Positions 17,109 to 25,495 of a DNA stretch of 41,929 nucleotides are shown piece after piece (positions within the stretch are counted from its first letter, which is position 1; each line of letters opens with the position of its first letter). The translations under genes and the position numbers were made by a program. The stretch lies in assembly GCA_024402095.1 (NCBI GenBank), contig JAKSJU010000008.1, positions 1 to 41,929 on the forward strand. Reading direction: 5' to 3'. The stretch is from Bacteroidales bacterium. Lineage in GTDB: Bacteria; Bacteroidota; Bacteroidia; Bacteroidales; UBA932. The notes beneath the pieces are model-generated. The model ran no database searches and was not told where the DNA came from. It saw nothing but the letters and a program-made list of their open reading frames with translations.

Positions 17109-18140
17109 ATGAAAAAAGTTAGCACCAAGGTTATAATATTGGTAGCTCTTGCCCTTCTGGTATACGAAGGTACAAAGGTGCTCCTTTGGCTGATAGATAA
17201 CAAGATTCCCAATTTTGAAGGGACTGCCGAACTTTTTGTCTATCCTGAAATGTCTGTTGATGAGGTGCTGGTTCAGATTGACACCCAGCTTGTAATTAAG
17301 CATCAGGCCAGTCTGGAGCGCACATTCAAGAAAAAGCAGGTTGCGGAATACATGCAGCCCGGCCATTATGTGATTGAGGACGGAGCCACCAGCGTATATG
17401 TTGCAAGAATGCTGAACAACTGCTGGCAGACTCCTGTCAATCTTGTCCTGTCCGGAACTCTCAGAAAGAAGAATGAAATCGCCAGGAAGATAGCCGGCCA
17501 GATGATGGTCGATTCCGCAAGTGTGATTGCGGCCATGAGAGATCAGAAGTTCCTTTCCAAATATGGCTTCGATACCGTCAATGTGTTCTCTCTGCTCATG
17601 CCGGACACATACCAGATGTACTGGACTGCAACGGTGGAAGAAATCTTCGATCGTCAGAAGGAGGCTTATGATGCTTTCTGGACAGAGGACAGGCTCAAGA
17701 AGGCAAAGGCTCAGGGCCTGACTCAGAAAGAAGTCTCAATCCTGGCCTCAATAGTGAAGGGAGAGACGAACTATGAGCCTGAGATGCCGAAGATTGCAGG
17801 CGTTTACCTGAACCGCCTGCGCAAGGGAATGAAGCTCCAGGCCGATCCGACAATAGCCTTCTGCTATGATTACAATGTGAACAGGATTTACAGGAGAAAC
17901 CTTTCCTATGATTCTCCATATAATACCTACAAGTATGCAGGTCTGCCTCCGGGACCTATTTATGTCCCCACAAAGGCGTGCCTGGACGCTGTGCTCAATC
18001 CGGAAGGTGGGAAGAATCTCTATTTCTGTGCAGACCCGTCATTCAACGGATCACACCGTTTTGCGGCTACTTATTCTGAGCATCTGAAGAATGCCCGTGC
18101 ATTCCAGAGAGCATTGGACCAAAGGAAGCGCGCGAAATAA
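17109..18140 (+). CDS. mltG: Endolytic peptidoglycan transglycosylase MltG (YceG-like)
   Basis: Inner-membrane lytic transglycosylase that cuts newly made glycan strands. A single N-terminal membrane segment (residues about 5-25) precedes the YceG domain. The catalytic region reads SILASIVKGETNYEPEMPKI with the E of KGET as the likely catalytic residue, then GVYLNRLRKGMKLQADPTIA, YNTYKYAGLPPGPI and LYFCADPSFNGSHRFAATY. The length of 343 residues is normal. It follows the glucosaminidase by 2 bp. Its last 74 bases overlap the 3' end of the convergent acyltransferase gene. Confidence 0.95.
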   Translation: MKKVSTKVIILVALALLVYEGTKVLLWLIDNKIPNFEGTAELFVYPEMSVDEVLVQIDTQLVIKHQASLERTFKKKQVAEYMQPGHYVIEDGATSVYVARMLNNCWQTPVNLVLSGTLRKKNEIARKIAGQMMVDSASVIAAMRDQKFLSKYGFDTVNVFSLLMPDTYQMYWTATVEEIFDRQKEAYDAFWTEDRLKKAKAQGLTQKEVSILASIVKGETNYEPEMPKIAGVYLNRLRKGMKLQADPTIAFCYDYNVNRIYRRNLSYDSPYNTYKYAGLPPGPIYVPTKACLDAVLNPEGGKNLYFCADPSFNGSHRFAATYSEHLKNARAFQRALDQRKRAK

Positions 18141-18939
18141 AGTGAGCCGGCTCGGGCATATCGTATACGGCTTTCCTGAGCATCCTCCCATATTCGTTGA
18201 TGTCAGTAATGCTGTCCTGGGCATCTACTGTGATGATCTCACCTATGCCAATTCTAGTGAGCTTTCCTTTCTTATTGAATAATTCCCCCGGAAGCCTGGT
18301 GACGCGCAGTTTCCAATTTATGAGCCCGAGCGCATAGAAATATGCAGAATTCCTGTCCAGGAAGTGTACAGGGATGATTGGGACGTGGCATTTCTTGATA
18401 AGTCTGATGACTTCAATTTGCCATTCGCGGTCTCGTATGCCTTCTCCGAACCTGAAATCGGAAACCGCCCCGGACGGGAAGAATCCGACAGGATGACCGT
18501 CGTGAATGTTCTGTAGGACTGATCTTACTCCCTGTATGCTTTCTGCCTTTACGCCGTCTTTCTTGTTGCCTGTCGGAACGACTGTGATCCAATTGTCGTT
18601 CAGCCTCTCAATAATGGACAGGAACTTGTTGACCATGACCTTGAAATCAGACCTGAGATGGCCGAACAGATCCACCAGCATGATGCCGTCAATGCTTCCG
18701 TAAGGATGGTTGCTGATTGTAATGAATGGCCCTTCAGGAAGATTCGAGAGCCGTTCATAATTGCCTATCTGATAGTCAACTCCAATATTCTGCAGGACGG
18801 CGGATGCGAAATCGGGTCCCCGGAAATCGCTTGCGGAGTCATACAGGTCGTTGGCTTTGTCGATAGAGGTCAGTCTGGCTAAGATATCGAACAGCCATCC
18901 CGGAAGGCCGGGGATATTGTCGTTGGTCAGTACAGGCAT
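18067..18939 (-). CDS. PlsC-like lysophospholipid/glycerol acyltransferase
   Basis: Predicted membrane-associated acyltransferase. The catalytic NHx4D motif is ISNHPYGSIDGIML, followed by a substrate-binding FFPSGAVSDF (P-S-G in place of the usual P-E-G) and IIPVHFLDRNSAYFYALG. The length is 290 residues. Its kin include ornithine- and glycine-lipid O-acyltransferases as well as 1-acylglycerol-3-phosphate acyltransferases, so the acceptor is uncertain. It is last in an operon after a GtrA-like protein (4-bp gap) and a CDP-alcohol phosphatidyltransferase, which points to polar-lipid synthesis. Its final 74 coding bases are antisense to mltG. Confidence 0.85.
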   Translation of the reverse strand: MPVLTNDNIPGLPGWLFDILARLTSIDKANDLYDSASDFRGPDFASAVLQNIGVDYQIGNYERLSNLPEGPFITISNHPYGSIDGIMLVDLFGHLRSDFKVMVNKFLSIIERLNDNWITVVPTGNKKDGVKAESIQGVRSVLQNIHDGHPVGFFPSGAVSDFRFGEGIRDREWQIEVIRLIKKCHVPIIPVHFLDRNSAYFYALGLINWKLRVTRLPGELFNKKGKLTRIGIGEIITVDAQDSITDINEYGRMLRKAVYDMPEPAHFISRASFGPMLSGMHGHSSDAQNK

Positions 18940-18943
18940 TGTG

Positions 18944-19396
18944 TTATTTCTTTTTTCTGAATATCACCCATTCACCCATGGCGAAATTGAAAACACCTGA
19001 GAAACAGAGGGCTATCAGGTTGCAAATCACTACGTCAGGGACATTGATTCCGAAGATGACGATGGGGTCGGGAATACCGATGGTCCTGAAGGCCCTTTCG
19101 GTAAGCAGAAGAAATCCCATCTTGATAAGGAAACCTCCCGTGCACGAAAGGTTATATTTCCAGTAATAGCGGAGGAAGGATTTGCTCTTTTCCCTGTCGA
19201 CGCGTCCTCTCCAGATGTAGAAATATGAGCAAAGGAAATTGGTCGTTACGGCACACTCGAATGATATGACCGGCGAGATGATATAAACACCCGTATAGCT
19301 TTCAAAAAGGAAATGCGAACAGATCCACAGTACGGCCGTGTCGACGATTGTACCGAAGAAATTGGCTATTATGAAGGAGATGATTTTACGAAGCAT
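18944..19396 (-). CDS. GtrA-like four-helix membrane protein
   Basis: Small inner-membrane protein with four predicted membrane segments (MLRKIISFIIANFFGTIVDT, then IISPVISFECAVTTNFLC, then GFLIKMGFLLL, then VVICNLIALCFSGVFNFAMG). The GtrA family is thought to flip lipid-linked sugars or related lipids. The pattern FxxVNFxxxxxWxF is preserved near the end as GVFNFAMGEWVIFRKKK. The ATG at 19396 is preferred because an earlier start at 19435 would add 13 polar residues inside the upstream gene. It overlaps the phosphatidyltransferase by 11 bases. Confidence 0.8.
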   Translation of the reverse strand: MLRKIISFIIANFFGTIVDTAVLWICSHFLFESYTGVYIISPVISFECAVTTNFLCSYFYIWRGRVDREKSKSFLRYYWKYNLSCTGGFLIKMGFLLLTERAFRTIGIPDPIVIFGINVPDVVICNLIALCFSGVFNFAMGEWVIFRKKK

Positions 19397-20096
19397 TGTG
19401 TCTGAGCGGCTCTTCTCTTGCGTACTCCTTTGCATCCTTTATGACACTGATGATGAACATTACGAAGAGTAAAATAGCAATAGCGGCACTCATAATGTCA
19501 AGAAGGCTTGCATCGACTTCTGTGCCGAAAACATTGAATATGTGGGTGTATTCTCTGAGCGGTTTGATATAGAGGAACATGAGCGTTGCAATAAGTACGA
19601 CGATCCTGAATTCAGTCGGCCCCACTTTCGCGTAAGTGAGCTTGAACTCACCCTTGAGGTGTGCGCTCGTGAATACGTATACTGTAAGGAGAAGGTAGCA
19701 GATGAGCACCATAAGAGCGATGTCAAGCCTCATCAATACACTCAGGCCGCAGCCTACGAACATCATCACTTCGTTGATGCAGTCCATCATGTGGTCAAGG
19801 AAAAATCCGTATTTGGGTCTCTGACAGTTCCTGACTCTTGCGAGAGTCCCGTCCAGGGAATCCCCGAACCAATTGATGAACAGTCCGAGACATGAGAGCC
19901 AGAGAAACTGGATGCTGACGGGTGTGAGGGCATATCCAAGGCCAAACATCAGGGCTCCCGCAGATCCTGTGAAAGTAAGCATGTCGGAGTTTACCCATGA
20001 AGGCATTTTTCCGGCCATCCAGACAAGAACCTTCTTTTCCGGTCCGTTCAGGATGGATGTCTGTATTCTTTTGGACTGTTTTGTTTTTTGGCTCAT
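19386..20096 (-). CDS. CDP-alcohol phosphatidyltransferase family protein
   Basis: Integral membrane enzyme expected to move a CDP-activated group (CDP-diacylglycerol or CDP-alcohol) to an alcohol. The signature is complete: FGDSLDGTLARVRNCQRPKY then GFFLDHMMD, with the four conserved aspartates. About six membrane segments follow the motif pattern of the family. The ATG at 20096 (MSQKTKQSK) is chosen over a TTG at 20108 because that codon lies in a TATCTTTG promoter box. Head group and partner cannot be told: no phosphatidylserine, phosphatidylglycerol or inositol-lipid genes accompany it. Neighbouring GtrA-like and acyltransferase genes suggest one lipid pathway. Confidence 0.85.
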   Translation of the reverse strand: MSQKTKQSKRIQTSILNGPEKKVLVWMAGKMPSWVNSDMLTFTGSAGALMFGLGYALTPVSIQFLWLSCLGLFINWFGDSLDGTLARVRNCQRPKYGFFLDHMMDCINEVMMFVGCGLSVLMRLDIALMVLICYLLLTVYVFTSAHLKGEFKLTYAKVGPTEFRIVVLIATLMFLYIKPLREYTHIFNVFGTEVDASLLDIMSAAIAILLFVMFIISVIKDAKEYAREEPLRHNAS

Positions 20097-20105
20097 ATCA
20101 ATCTG

Positions 20106-20113
20106 CAAAGATA
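20106..20113 (-). promoter_or_regulatory. Candidate internal promoter box before the CDP-alcohol phosphatidyltransferase gene
   Basis: Minus-strand TATCTTTG followed by CA fits the Bacteroidetes -7 box exactly and lies in the short gap after the Rel/SpoT stop codon, ending 9 bases before the ATG. There is no clear -33 TTG. It could let the three lipid genes be expressed apart from uvrB and rel. Confidence 0.45.
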
Positions 20114-20124
20114 CTAATATTTTT

Positions 20125-22200
20125 TTACAGCCTTTTGACTTTTATTACCTGCTGGCCCTTGCCAATTTTAGAAACCACCTTGTCGAGTTCTGTGTTTGAA
20201 GGAACCAGCAGCCTGATTGCAATCTCCAGAGTACCGTGAGCGTTGTCTTCCTTGACATTAAAGGATTTGAGGGTGACCCTGAACTGGGTGATGGCATCCA
20301 TAACTGATGTCAGAACAGTGTGGTCCTGATGTGCCAGGACCTTCAGATTGCAGATGAATTCCCCACTGGACGAAGTCTCCTGCCAAACTACTCTCTGTAT
20401 TCTGTACGGATACCTTTCAAGCAGTCTGGATGCATTCGGACAGGACATCCTGTGAATCTTGATGCCGTCTGTCCTGGTGACGAAACCGAACACGTCATCT
20501 CCGAATACAGGGTTGCAGCAATGTGCCATCTTGTAGTCCAGACCTTTTACGTTCTTCGCATTTATTACGAGAATGTCATCTCCGTGCATTCCGTCCTTTG
20601 ATGACACTGCGGTTTTCTCCTCCTGGACTTCAGCAGGTGCCCCGTAGCCGATTATATATTCCTTAAGGCTGTTTATGTCAATCTGTTCGTCAGCGATGGC
20701 GGCGAGGAAAGCAAGAACGGAGCCGTACTTGTATTTCTTCATGTATTCCGCACGCATATCGTCCGGGAAGTCAAGTTTCCAGTTCTTCAGCCTTCTTTCG
20801 AGAATTTCCCGCCCTTCGGCCGCTTTCCTGCGCTCTTCATCATTCAACTCAACCTTGATGCGGCTGCGCGCCTTGGTGCTGACAACCCAGTTGAGCCAGT
20901 CATGGCTTGGCCTTTGGTTTTTGTTGCTCAGGATTTCAACTACGTCTCCCGTCGTGAGCTTATCTTTGATTGAGACATTCCTGTTGCCGATTCTTGCGCC
21001 TGTGCACCTTGAGCCGAGACCAGAGTGTATGCAATATGCGAAATCCAGAACTGTTGCGCCTGCAGGCAGGATTTTCAACTCACCGCTCGGAGTGAATACG
21101 AATATCTCCCTGGCAGGGGGCTGAGGCATGTCTTCAGCGTTGACCGCCGATTTATGCTCAAGATTGTAGCGGACCGAAGCCAGCCAGGAATCAAGGGTGC
21201 TGTCACTTTTGATTCCTTTGTATGACCAGTGGGATGCAAGCCCGCTTTCCGCTATGTCATCCATTCTCTTGGTCCTTATCTGGACCTCGAGATAGTTGCC
21301 TTCCTTGTTCTTGACCGTGATGTGCAGAGACTCGTAACCGTTCGGCTTGGGCTGAGTGAGCCAGTCCCTGAGCCTTTTCGTGTCGGGTTCGTACTCTTCC
21401 GTTACATAAGAATACACTTTCCAGCAGAGATCCTGCTCGGTTTTCCTGTCTCCCTCACAGTCTATGATGAATCTGATGGCGAACACGTCAAAAACACCGT
21501 CGAAATCCACTTTCTGAGTCTGCATTTTCTTGTAAATGGAAAAGGCGGTCTTTGTCCGTACCTTGAGCTTGTAACTTATGCCGGCGTCCGAAAGTGTCTT
21601 TTTCAGAGGTTCGATAAATTCTCTGGACAGCTTCTCCCTGTCCTTCTCCGTAGCTTTCAACTTGTTGGTTATCAACCTGTACTGCTCCGGGTCCGAATAA
21701 CGGAAATAGATGTTCTCCATTTCGCTCTTGATGTTGTACAACCCGAGCTGGTGAGCCAGAGGAATGTACAGCATCAGCGTCTCCAGAAGTTTCTGGTCCT
21801 TTGAACTTTTTGAAAAGAGCGATATGTTTCTGAGTACCTCAAGCCTGTCCGCTATCTTGATTACTGTGACACGGGGGTCGGACGAATACTGGACAATCAG
21901 TCTCTTGTAATTCTCGGCTTCAAGTCTGGTGTCCTTAGGCTTGATGAAGGATATTTTAGTAAGCCCCTCGACAATGGTGAGCACTTCCCGTGGAAATGCC
22001 GACAAGTCCACTTCAGGATGGAATCTGCTGGCCTCATGAAGGTATATTGCTGCAACGCTCATTTCGTCCAGACCGATTTCGTCACGGACTATGGCGGCCA
22101 CTCCGTCAGGGTGCTCGATGAAAGAATGCCCGTTGCTCCGGACATCATCTTTGAGTGCTTCCACGGCAATCATCCTTGCCTTTTCAACTAATCCTTCCAT
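20125..22200 (-). CDS. rel: Rel/SpoT long alarmone enzyme with a degenerate hydrolase domain
   Basis: Cytosolic (p)ppGpp enzyme of Rel type: HD domain (about residues 20-140), synthetase (about 190-320), TGS (about 355-415, [19 protein letters not shown]), helical/zinc-finger region with [11 protein letters not shown], and C-terminal ACT. The synthetase looks intact: [28 protein letters not shown] and [15 protein letters not shown]. In the HD domain the first histidine (IEHPDG, H30) and late aspartate (IKIADRLE, D118) remain, but the central HDxxED has become HEASRF (residues 55-60). Hydrolase activity is therefore doubtful and the enzyme may be synthetase-only. The ATG at 22200 is preferred to a GTG at 22227; it overlaps the uvrB end by 13 bases. 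Confidence 0.93.
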   Translation of the reverse strand: MEGLVEKARMIAVEALKDDVRSNGHSFIEHPDGVAAIVRDEIGLDEMSVAAIYLHEASRFHPEVDLSAFPREVLTIVEGLTKISFIKPKDTRLEAENYKRLIVQYSSDPRVTVIKIADRLEVLRNISLFSKSSKDQKLLETLMLYIPLAHQLGLYNIKSEMENIYFRYSDPEQYRLITNKLKATEKDREKLSREFIEPLKKTLSDAGISYKLKVRTKTAFSIYKKMQTQKVDFDGVFDVFAIRFIIDCEGDRKTEQDLCWKVYSYVTEEYEPDTKRLRDWLTQPKPNGYESLHITVKNKEGNYLEVQIRTKRMDDIAESGLASHWSYKGIKSDSTLDSWLASVRYNLEHKSAVNAEDMPQPPAREIFVFTPSGELKILPAGATVLDFAYCIHSGLGSRCTGARIGNRNVSIKDKLTTGDVVEILSNKNQRPSHDWLNWVVSTKARSRIKVELNDEERRKAAEGREILERRLKNWKLDFPDDMRAEYMKKYKYGSVLAFLAAIADEQIDINSLKEYIIGYGAPAEVQEEKTAVSSKDGMHGDDILVINAKNVKGLDYKMAHCCNPVFGDDVFGFVTRTDGIKIHRMSCPNASRLLERYPYRIQRVVWQETSSSGEFICNLKVLAHQDHTVLTSVMDAITQFRVTLKSFNVKEDNAHGTLEIAIRLLVPSNTELDKVVSKIGKGQQVIKVKRL

Positions 22201-24329
22201 ACTTTCAAATATTGTTGCAGAGCCCACATCTCGTCACGGAAATGCGCAGCCTGCGTGAAATCCAGTTCCGCTGCAGATTTCTGCATGCGTTTTCTGTCAG
22301 TTTCTATCATTTTCTCAACCTGGCTTCTTGACAGTGACCTTATGACAGGGTCCTGAAGCACGGCGGCGAGATCCGCGCGAACGTATCCGTCTACAAAAGC
22401 AGTGCCGTCGGGCCTCTTTGAATCATGCCCGAAGCCGACGGATATCGTGCCGGTCCCGAGGTCCGAAGGATTCGGGATATAAGTCGGGTCGTCATATGAA
22501 TTGGCCGCGCTGACTCTGCCGGTGGTACCGTTTGCAAGCCGGGAAGCGAGCACGTTCTGGCGCACCTCCACCTGCTTCGGAGTGATGTGGTTGAGTTTGT
22601 TGTATTCTATCTGCTTGGTTCTGCGCCTGTTGGTCTCCCTGATAGTCTCCTCCATGGACCGGGTAACTGTGTCTGCATACATTATCACAAGACCGTTGAC
22701 GTTTCTGGCCGCTCTTCCTGCAGTCTGCGTGAGTGATCTCGTGGTGCGCAGAAATCCTTCCTTGTCTGCATCCAGGATGGCTACCAGAGAAACCGTAGGT
22801 ATGTCCAGCCCTTCTCTGAGCAGGTTTACGCCTACAAGGACATCGAACATTCCGTTCTTGAAATCTTCGATTATCTCGACCCTTTCTGTCGTATCCACGT
22901 CGGAATGGATATAACGGACTCGTATCCCGATGCGTCTCAGATATTCATCCAACTCCTCGGCCATCCTTTTGGTAAGAGTGGTTACAAGCGTGCGTTCGTC
23001 ATTTTCCGTGCGTTTCCGTATTTCCTCGACAAGGTCGTCTACCTGATTCTCAGTCGGCCTGACTTCAATCGGCGGGTCCAGAAGGCCAGTAGGCCGCACA
23101 ACCTGTTCCACTATCAGTCCTCCCGATTTTTCGAGCTCGTATTCCGCCGGAGTCGCGCTGACATATACTTTCTGACCAGTGATTTTCTCGAATTCCTCAA
23201 AGGTCAACGGCCTGTTGTCTGATGCGGCCGGAAGCCTGAATCCGTATTCCACGAGAACGGATTTGCGGGAATGGTCCCCACCGAACATCGCATGAACCTG
23301 AGGAAGGGTGACATGGCTTTCATCTATAAAGGTGACGAAATCCTTAGGGAAATAATCGATAAGGCAGAATGGCCTCTGACCGGGCTGCCTGCCGTCAAAA
23401 TAGCGTGAATAATTTTCGATGCCGGGACAATATCCCATTTCCTTGATCATCTCGAGGTCATATTCGACCCTTTGCTTGAGCCTTTTTGCCTCCAGACCCT
23501 TCCCTATGCTCTCAAAATATTCCAGCTGCTTGAAGAGGTCATCCTGAATATGGCTGACTGCTGCAATGCTGCGTTCTTTTGTAGTTACAAAATTGTTTGC
23601 GGGATAGATGCTGATTTCATCAAGTTCCTCTATCCTGCCACCTGTCATAGGGTCGATAAGGCTCAGTTCTTCGACTTCGTCGCCGAAGAACTCTATGCGT
23701 ACGGCGTCGTCGGCCCCTGCCAGATATACGTCGATGGTGTCACCCTTGACCCGGAACGTGCCCCTTGTGAAGTCGGCCTCGGTGCGGTTGTACAGGGCAT
23801 CGACCAACTTGTAAAGCAGGGAAGTGAAGTCTCTGGTTTCCCCCTTGCGCACCACTACGGTCTGGTCATGGAAATCATCTGGATTCCCTATTCCGTACAG
23901 ACAGCTTACCGAGGAGACCACGATTACGTCCCTCCTTCCGCTCAGCAGGGCTGAAGCAGCGGAAAGTCTCAATTTCTCTATCTGATCATTGATGCTCAGA
24001 TCTTTTTCGATATATGTGTCTGTGGTAGGGATGTAGGCTTCCGGCTGATAATAATCATAGTAGGAAACGAAATATTCCACGGCGTTGTGCGGAAAGAAAG
24101 TCTTGAACTCTCCGTACAACTGGGCGGCCAGAGTCTTGTTGTGGCTCAGGATCAGGGCAGGGCGTTGAAGCTTCTGGATGACATTGGCCATTGTGAATGT
24201 CTTGCCCGAACCCGTTACGCCAAGGAGCGTAACGTCATCGATGCCGGCGTCAAGTGCCGCACAAAGTCTTTCTATGGCCTCCGGTTGGTCTCCGGACGGT
24301 TTGTATGCAGATTCGAGCTGAAACTTCAT
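22188..24329 (-). CDS. uvrB: Excinuclease ABC subunit B (UvrB)
   Basis: DNA-damage-verifying helicase-like subunit of nucleotide excision repair. Walker A is [17 protein letters not shown] (near residue 40). The beta-hairpin region [18 protein letters not shown], the DEAD-like [18 protein letters not shown], and helicase motifs [12 protein letters not shown] and [12 protein letters not shown] with QTAGRAARN follow. The C-terminal UVR domain ([20 protein letters not shown]) binds UvrC. The ATG at 24329 ([19 protein letters not shown]) matches the normal UvrB start. It opens an operon with rel and the lipid genes. Confidence 0.97.
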   Translation of the reverse strand: MKFQLESAYKPSGDQPEAIERLCAALDAGIDDVTLLGVTGSGKTFTMANVIQKLQRPALILSHNKTLAAQLYGEFKTFFPHNAVEYFVSYYDYYQPEAYIPTTDTYIEKDLSINDQIEKLRLSAASALLSGRRDVIVVSSVSCLYGIGNPDDFHDQTVVVRKGETRDFTSLLYKLVDALYNRTEADFTRGTFRVKGDTIDVYLAGADDAVRIEFFGDEVEELSLIDPMTGGRIEELDEISIYPANNFVTTKERSIAAVSHIQDDLFKQLEYFESIGKGLEAKRLKQRVEYDLEMIKEMGYCPGIENYSRYFDGRQPGQRPFCLIDYFPKDFVTFIDESHVTLPQVHAMFGGDHSRKSVLVEYGFRLPAASDNRPLTFEEFEKITGQKVYVSATPAEYELEKSGGLIVEQVVRPTGLLDPPIEVRPTENQVDDLVEEIRKRTENDERTLVTTLTKRMAEELDEYLRRIGIRVRYIHSDVDTTERVEIIEDFKNGMFDVLVGVNLLREGLDIPTVSLVAILDADKEGFLRTTRSLTQTAGRAARNVNGLVIMYADTVTRSMEETIRETNRRRTKQIEYNKLNHITPKQVEVRQNVLASRLANGTTGRVSAANSYDDPTYIPNPSDLGTGTISVGFGHDSKRPDGTAFVDGYVRADLAAVLQDPVIRSLSRSQVEKMIETDRKRMQKSAAELDFTQAAHFRDEMWALQQYLKVWKD

Positions 24330-24333
24330 ATTA

Positions 24334-24341
24334 CAAATGTA
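24334..24341 (-). promoter_or_regulatory. Candidate -7 box for uvrB
   Basis: Minus-strand TACATTTG matches TAnnTTTG but ends only 4 bases before the uvrB ATG and lacks a good -33 element. If real, uvrB mRNA would be almost leaderless. Confidence 0.35.
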
Positions 24342-24355
24342 ACAATTATTGGTCA

Positions 24356-24385
24356 TTGTATTTAGAACAATAATACTTATCTTTG
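24356..24385 (+). promoter_or_regulatory. Promoter of the seven-gene alarmone/partner-switch operon
   Basis: TTG at 24356-24358 and TATCTTTG at 24378-24385 are 19 bases apart, a complete Bacteroidetes promoter. The start of transcription should be near 24389, which argues for the ATG at 24401 rather than a TTG at 24383 as the first codon. No other full promoter is seen before 31275. Confidence 0.72.
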
Positions 24386-24400
24386 TATAATTTAGATAAA

Positions 24401-25495
24401 ATGGATAACTACGGTCTGGATATGCATTGTACCATGATACTCGAGGAGTACCGTGATACCCGACATATATATGAGAAGATGCTTGACATAGTTAAGCAGG
24501 CACTCGTTGACGGACTTGAGGAGATGGGTGTATATGTCAATGCCATCGAAGCCAGGATTAAGACGGAGAAGAGCCTTGCCGGCAAGCTGGAGCTCAAGGG
24601 TTCCAAGTATAATATGCTCTCCGATATGACAGATATCCTGGGAGCCAGGATAATCACTTTCTATACTGATGACGTTGACAAGGTAGCGGCCATGGCGGAC
24701 CGTATTTTCGATATTGACTGGGACAACAGCGTGGACAAGAGGAAGATGCACGAGCTTGACAGTTTCGGCTACAACTCTCTTCATTACATCTGCCGTATCC
24801 CTAAGAAACTGTACTATGACCCTGCGTGCCCTGATATCAACGAACTGCGTTTCGAACTCCAGATGCGTACAGCGCTTCAGCACGTGTGGGCGGTGATCAA
24901 TCACGATACTGGTTATAAGACCGGCGTGGAGGTGCCTCAGGAATATCTGAGAAATCTGAACAGACTTGCCGGAATGATGGAGTTGGCCGACGAGCAGTTC
25001 AGTATTATCAGAACCGGAATCAATGACTACCGCCGTAAGGTGCAGAATCTTGTTGCGGACGGAAAGTTCGAAGAAGTTCCGCTCGACGGTGACTCTTTCA
25101 AGAGTTATCTGGACCTCAAGCCTTTCGACAAACTGGCCAAAAGGATTGCTGCTATCAATCAGGCTGAGATACACGAGTCTTCACCTATGCCTTATCTCAG
25201 CATACTCAAGGATTTCGGTCTGAAGACACTCAAGGATCTGGTCGATTTTGTCGGTGAAAATACTGAAGATGCATATCAGTTTGCCGTATTCCAGATAAGC
25301 AATACCGATATTGATATCATTTCATCCACCGTTGCTATTCAGGATCTGTGCATCGTGCATATACTCAAGAGAGGCGGCGGTGTTGAAAAGCTTAAATTCA
25401 TGTTCGACGAACTCGGAGTCAGCTCCGAATATAACAGGCAGCGTGCCGAACGTATTGTCGCCACTGCAAATCAGTTGTCATTTATGCATAAATGA
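24401..25495 (+). CDS. RelA/SpoT-domain nucleotide pyrophosphokinase (small alarmone synthetase type)
   Basis: Predicted single-domain synthetase moving pyrophosphate from ATP to GTP/GDP. It lacks HD, TGS and ACT domains. The synthetase core covers about residues 40-175: [23 protein letters not shown] (D78), [12 protein letters not shown] (Y124) and [18 protein letters not shown] (E152) followed by [10 protein letters not shown] helical C-terminal half (about 180-364) includes [20 protein letters not shown] and is not a domain I recognise. The next gene encodes an HD alarmone-hydrolase-like fusion and overlaps by 4 bases (ATGA). Alternatives are a toxic SAS that modifies tRNA, with the HD protein as its antidote. 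The ATG at 24422 is a possible later start. Confidence 0.88.
   Translation: MDNYGLDMHCTMILEEYRDTRHIYEKMLDIVKQALVDGLEEMGVYVNAIEARIKTEKSLAGKLELKGSKYNMLSDMTDILGARIITFYTDDVDKVAAMADRIFDIDWDNSVDKRKMHELDSFGYNSLHYICRIPKKLYYDPACPDINELRFELQMRTALQHVWAVINHDTGYKTGVEVPQEYLRNLNRLAGMMELADEQFSIIRTGINDYRRKVQNLVADGKFEEVPLDGDSFKSYLDLKPFDKLAKRIAAINQAEIHESSPMPYLSILKDFGLKTLKDLVDFVGENTEDAYQFAVFQISNTDIDIISSTVAIQDLCIVHILKRGGGVEKLKFMFDELGVSSEYNRQRAERIVATANQLSFMHK

Noticed and set aside
22201..22227. GTG start for rel
   Set aside because: It would lengthen the overlap with uvrB to 40 bases and adds nine residues of no family meaning; the ATG at 22200 is better.
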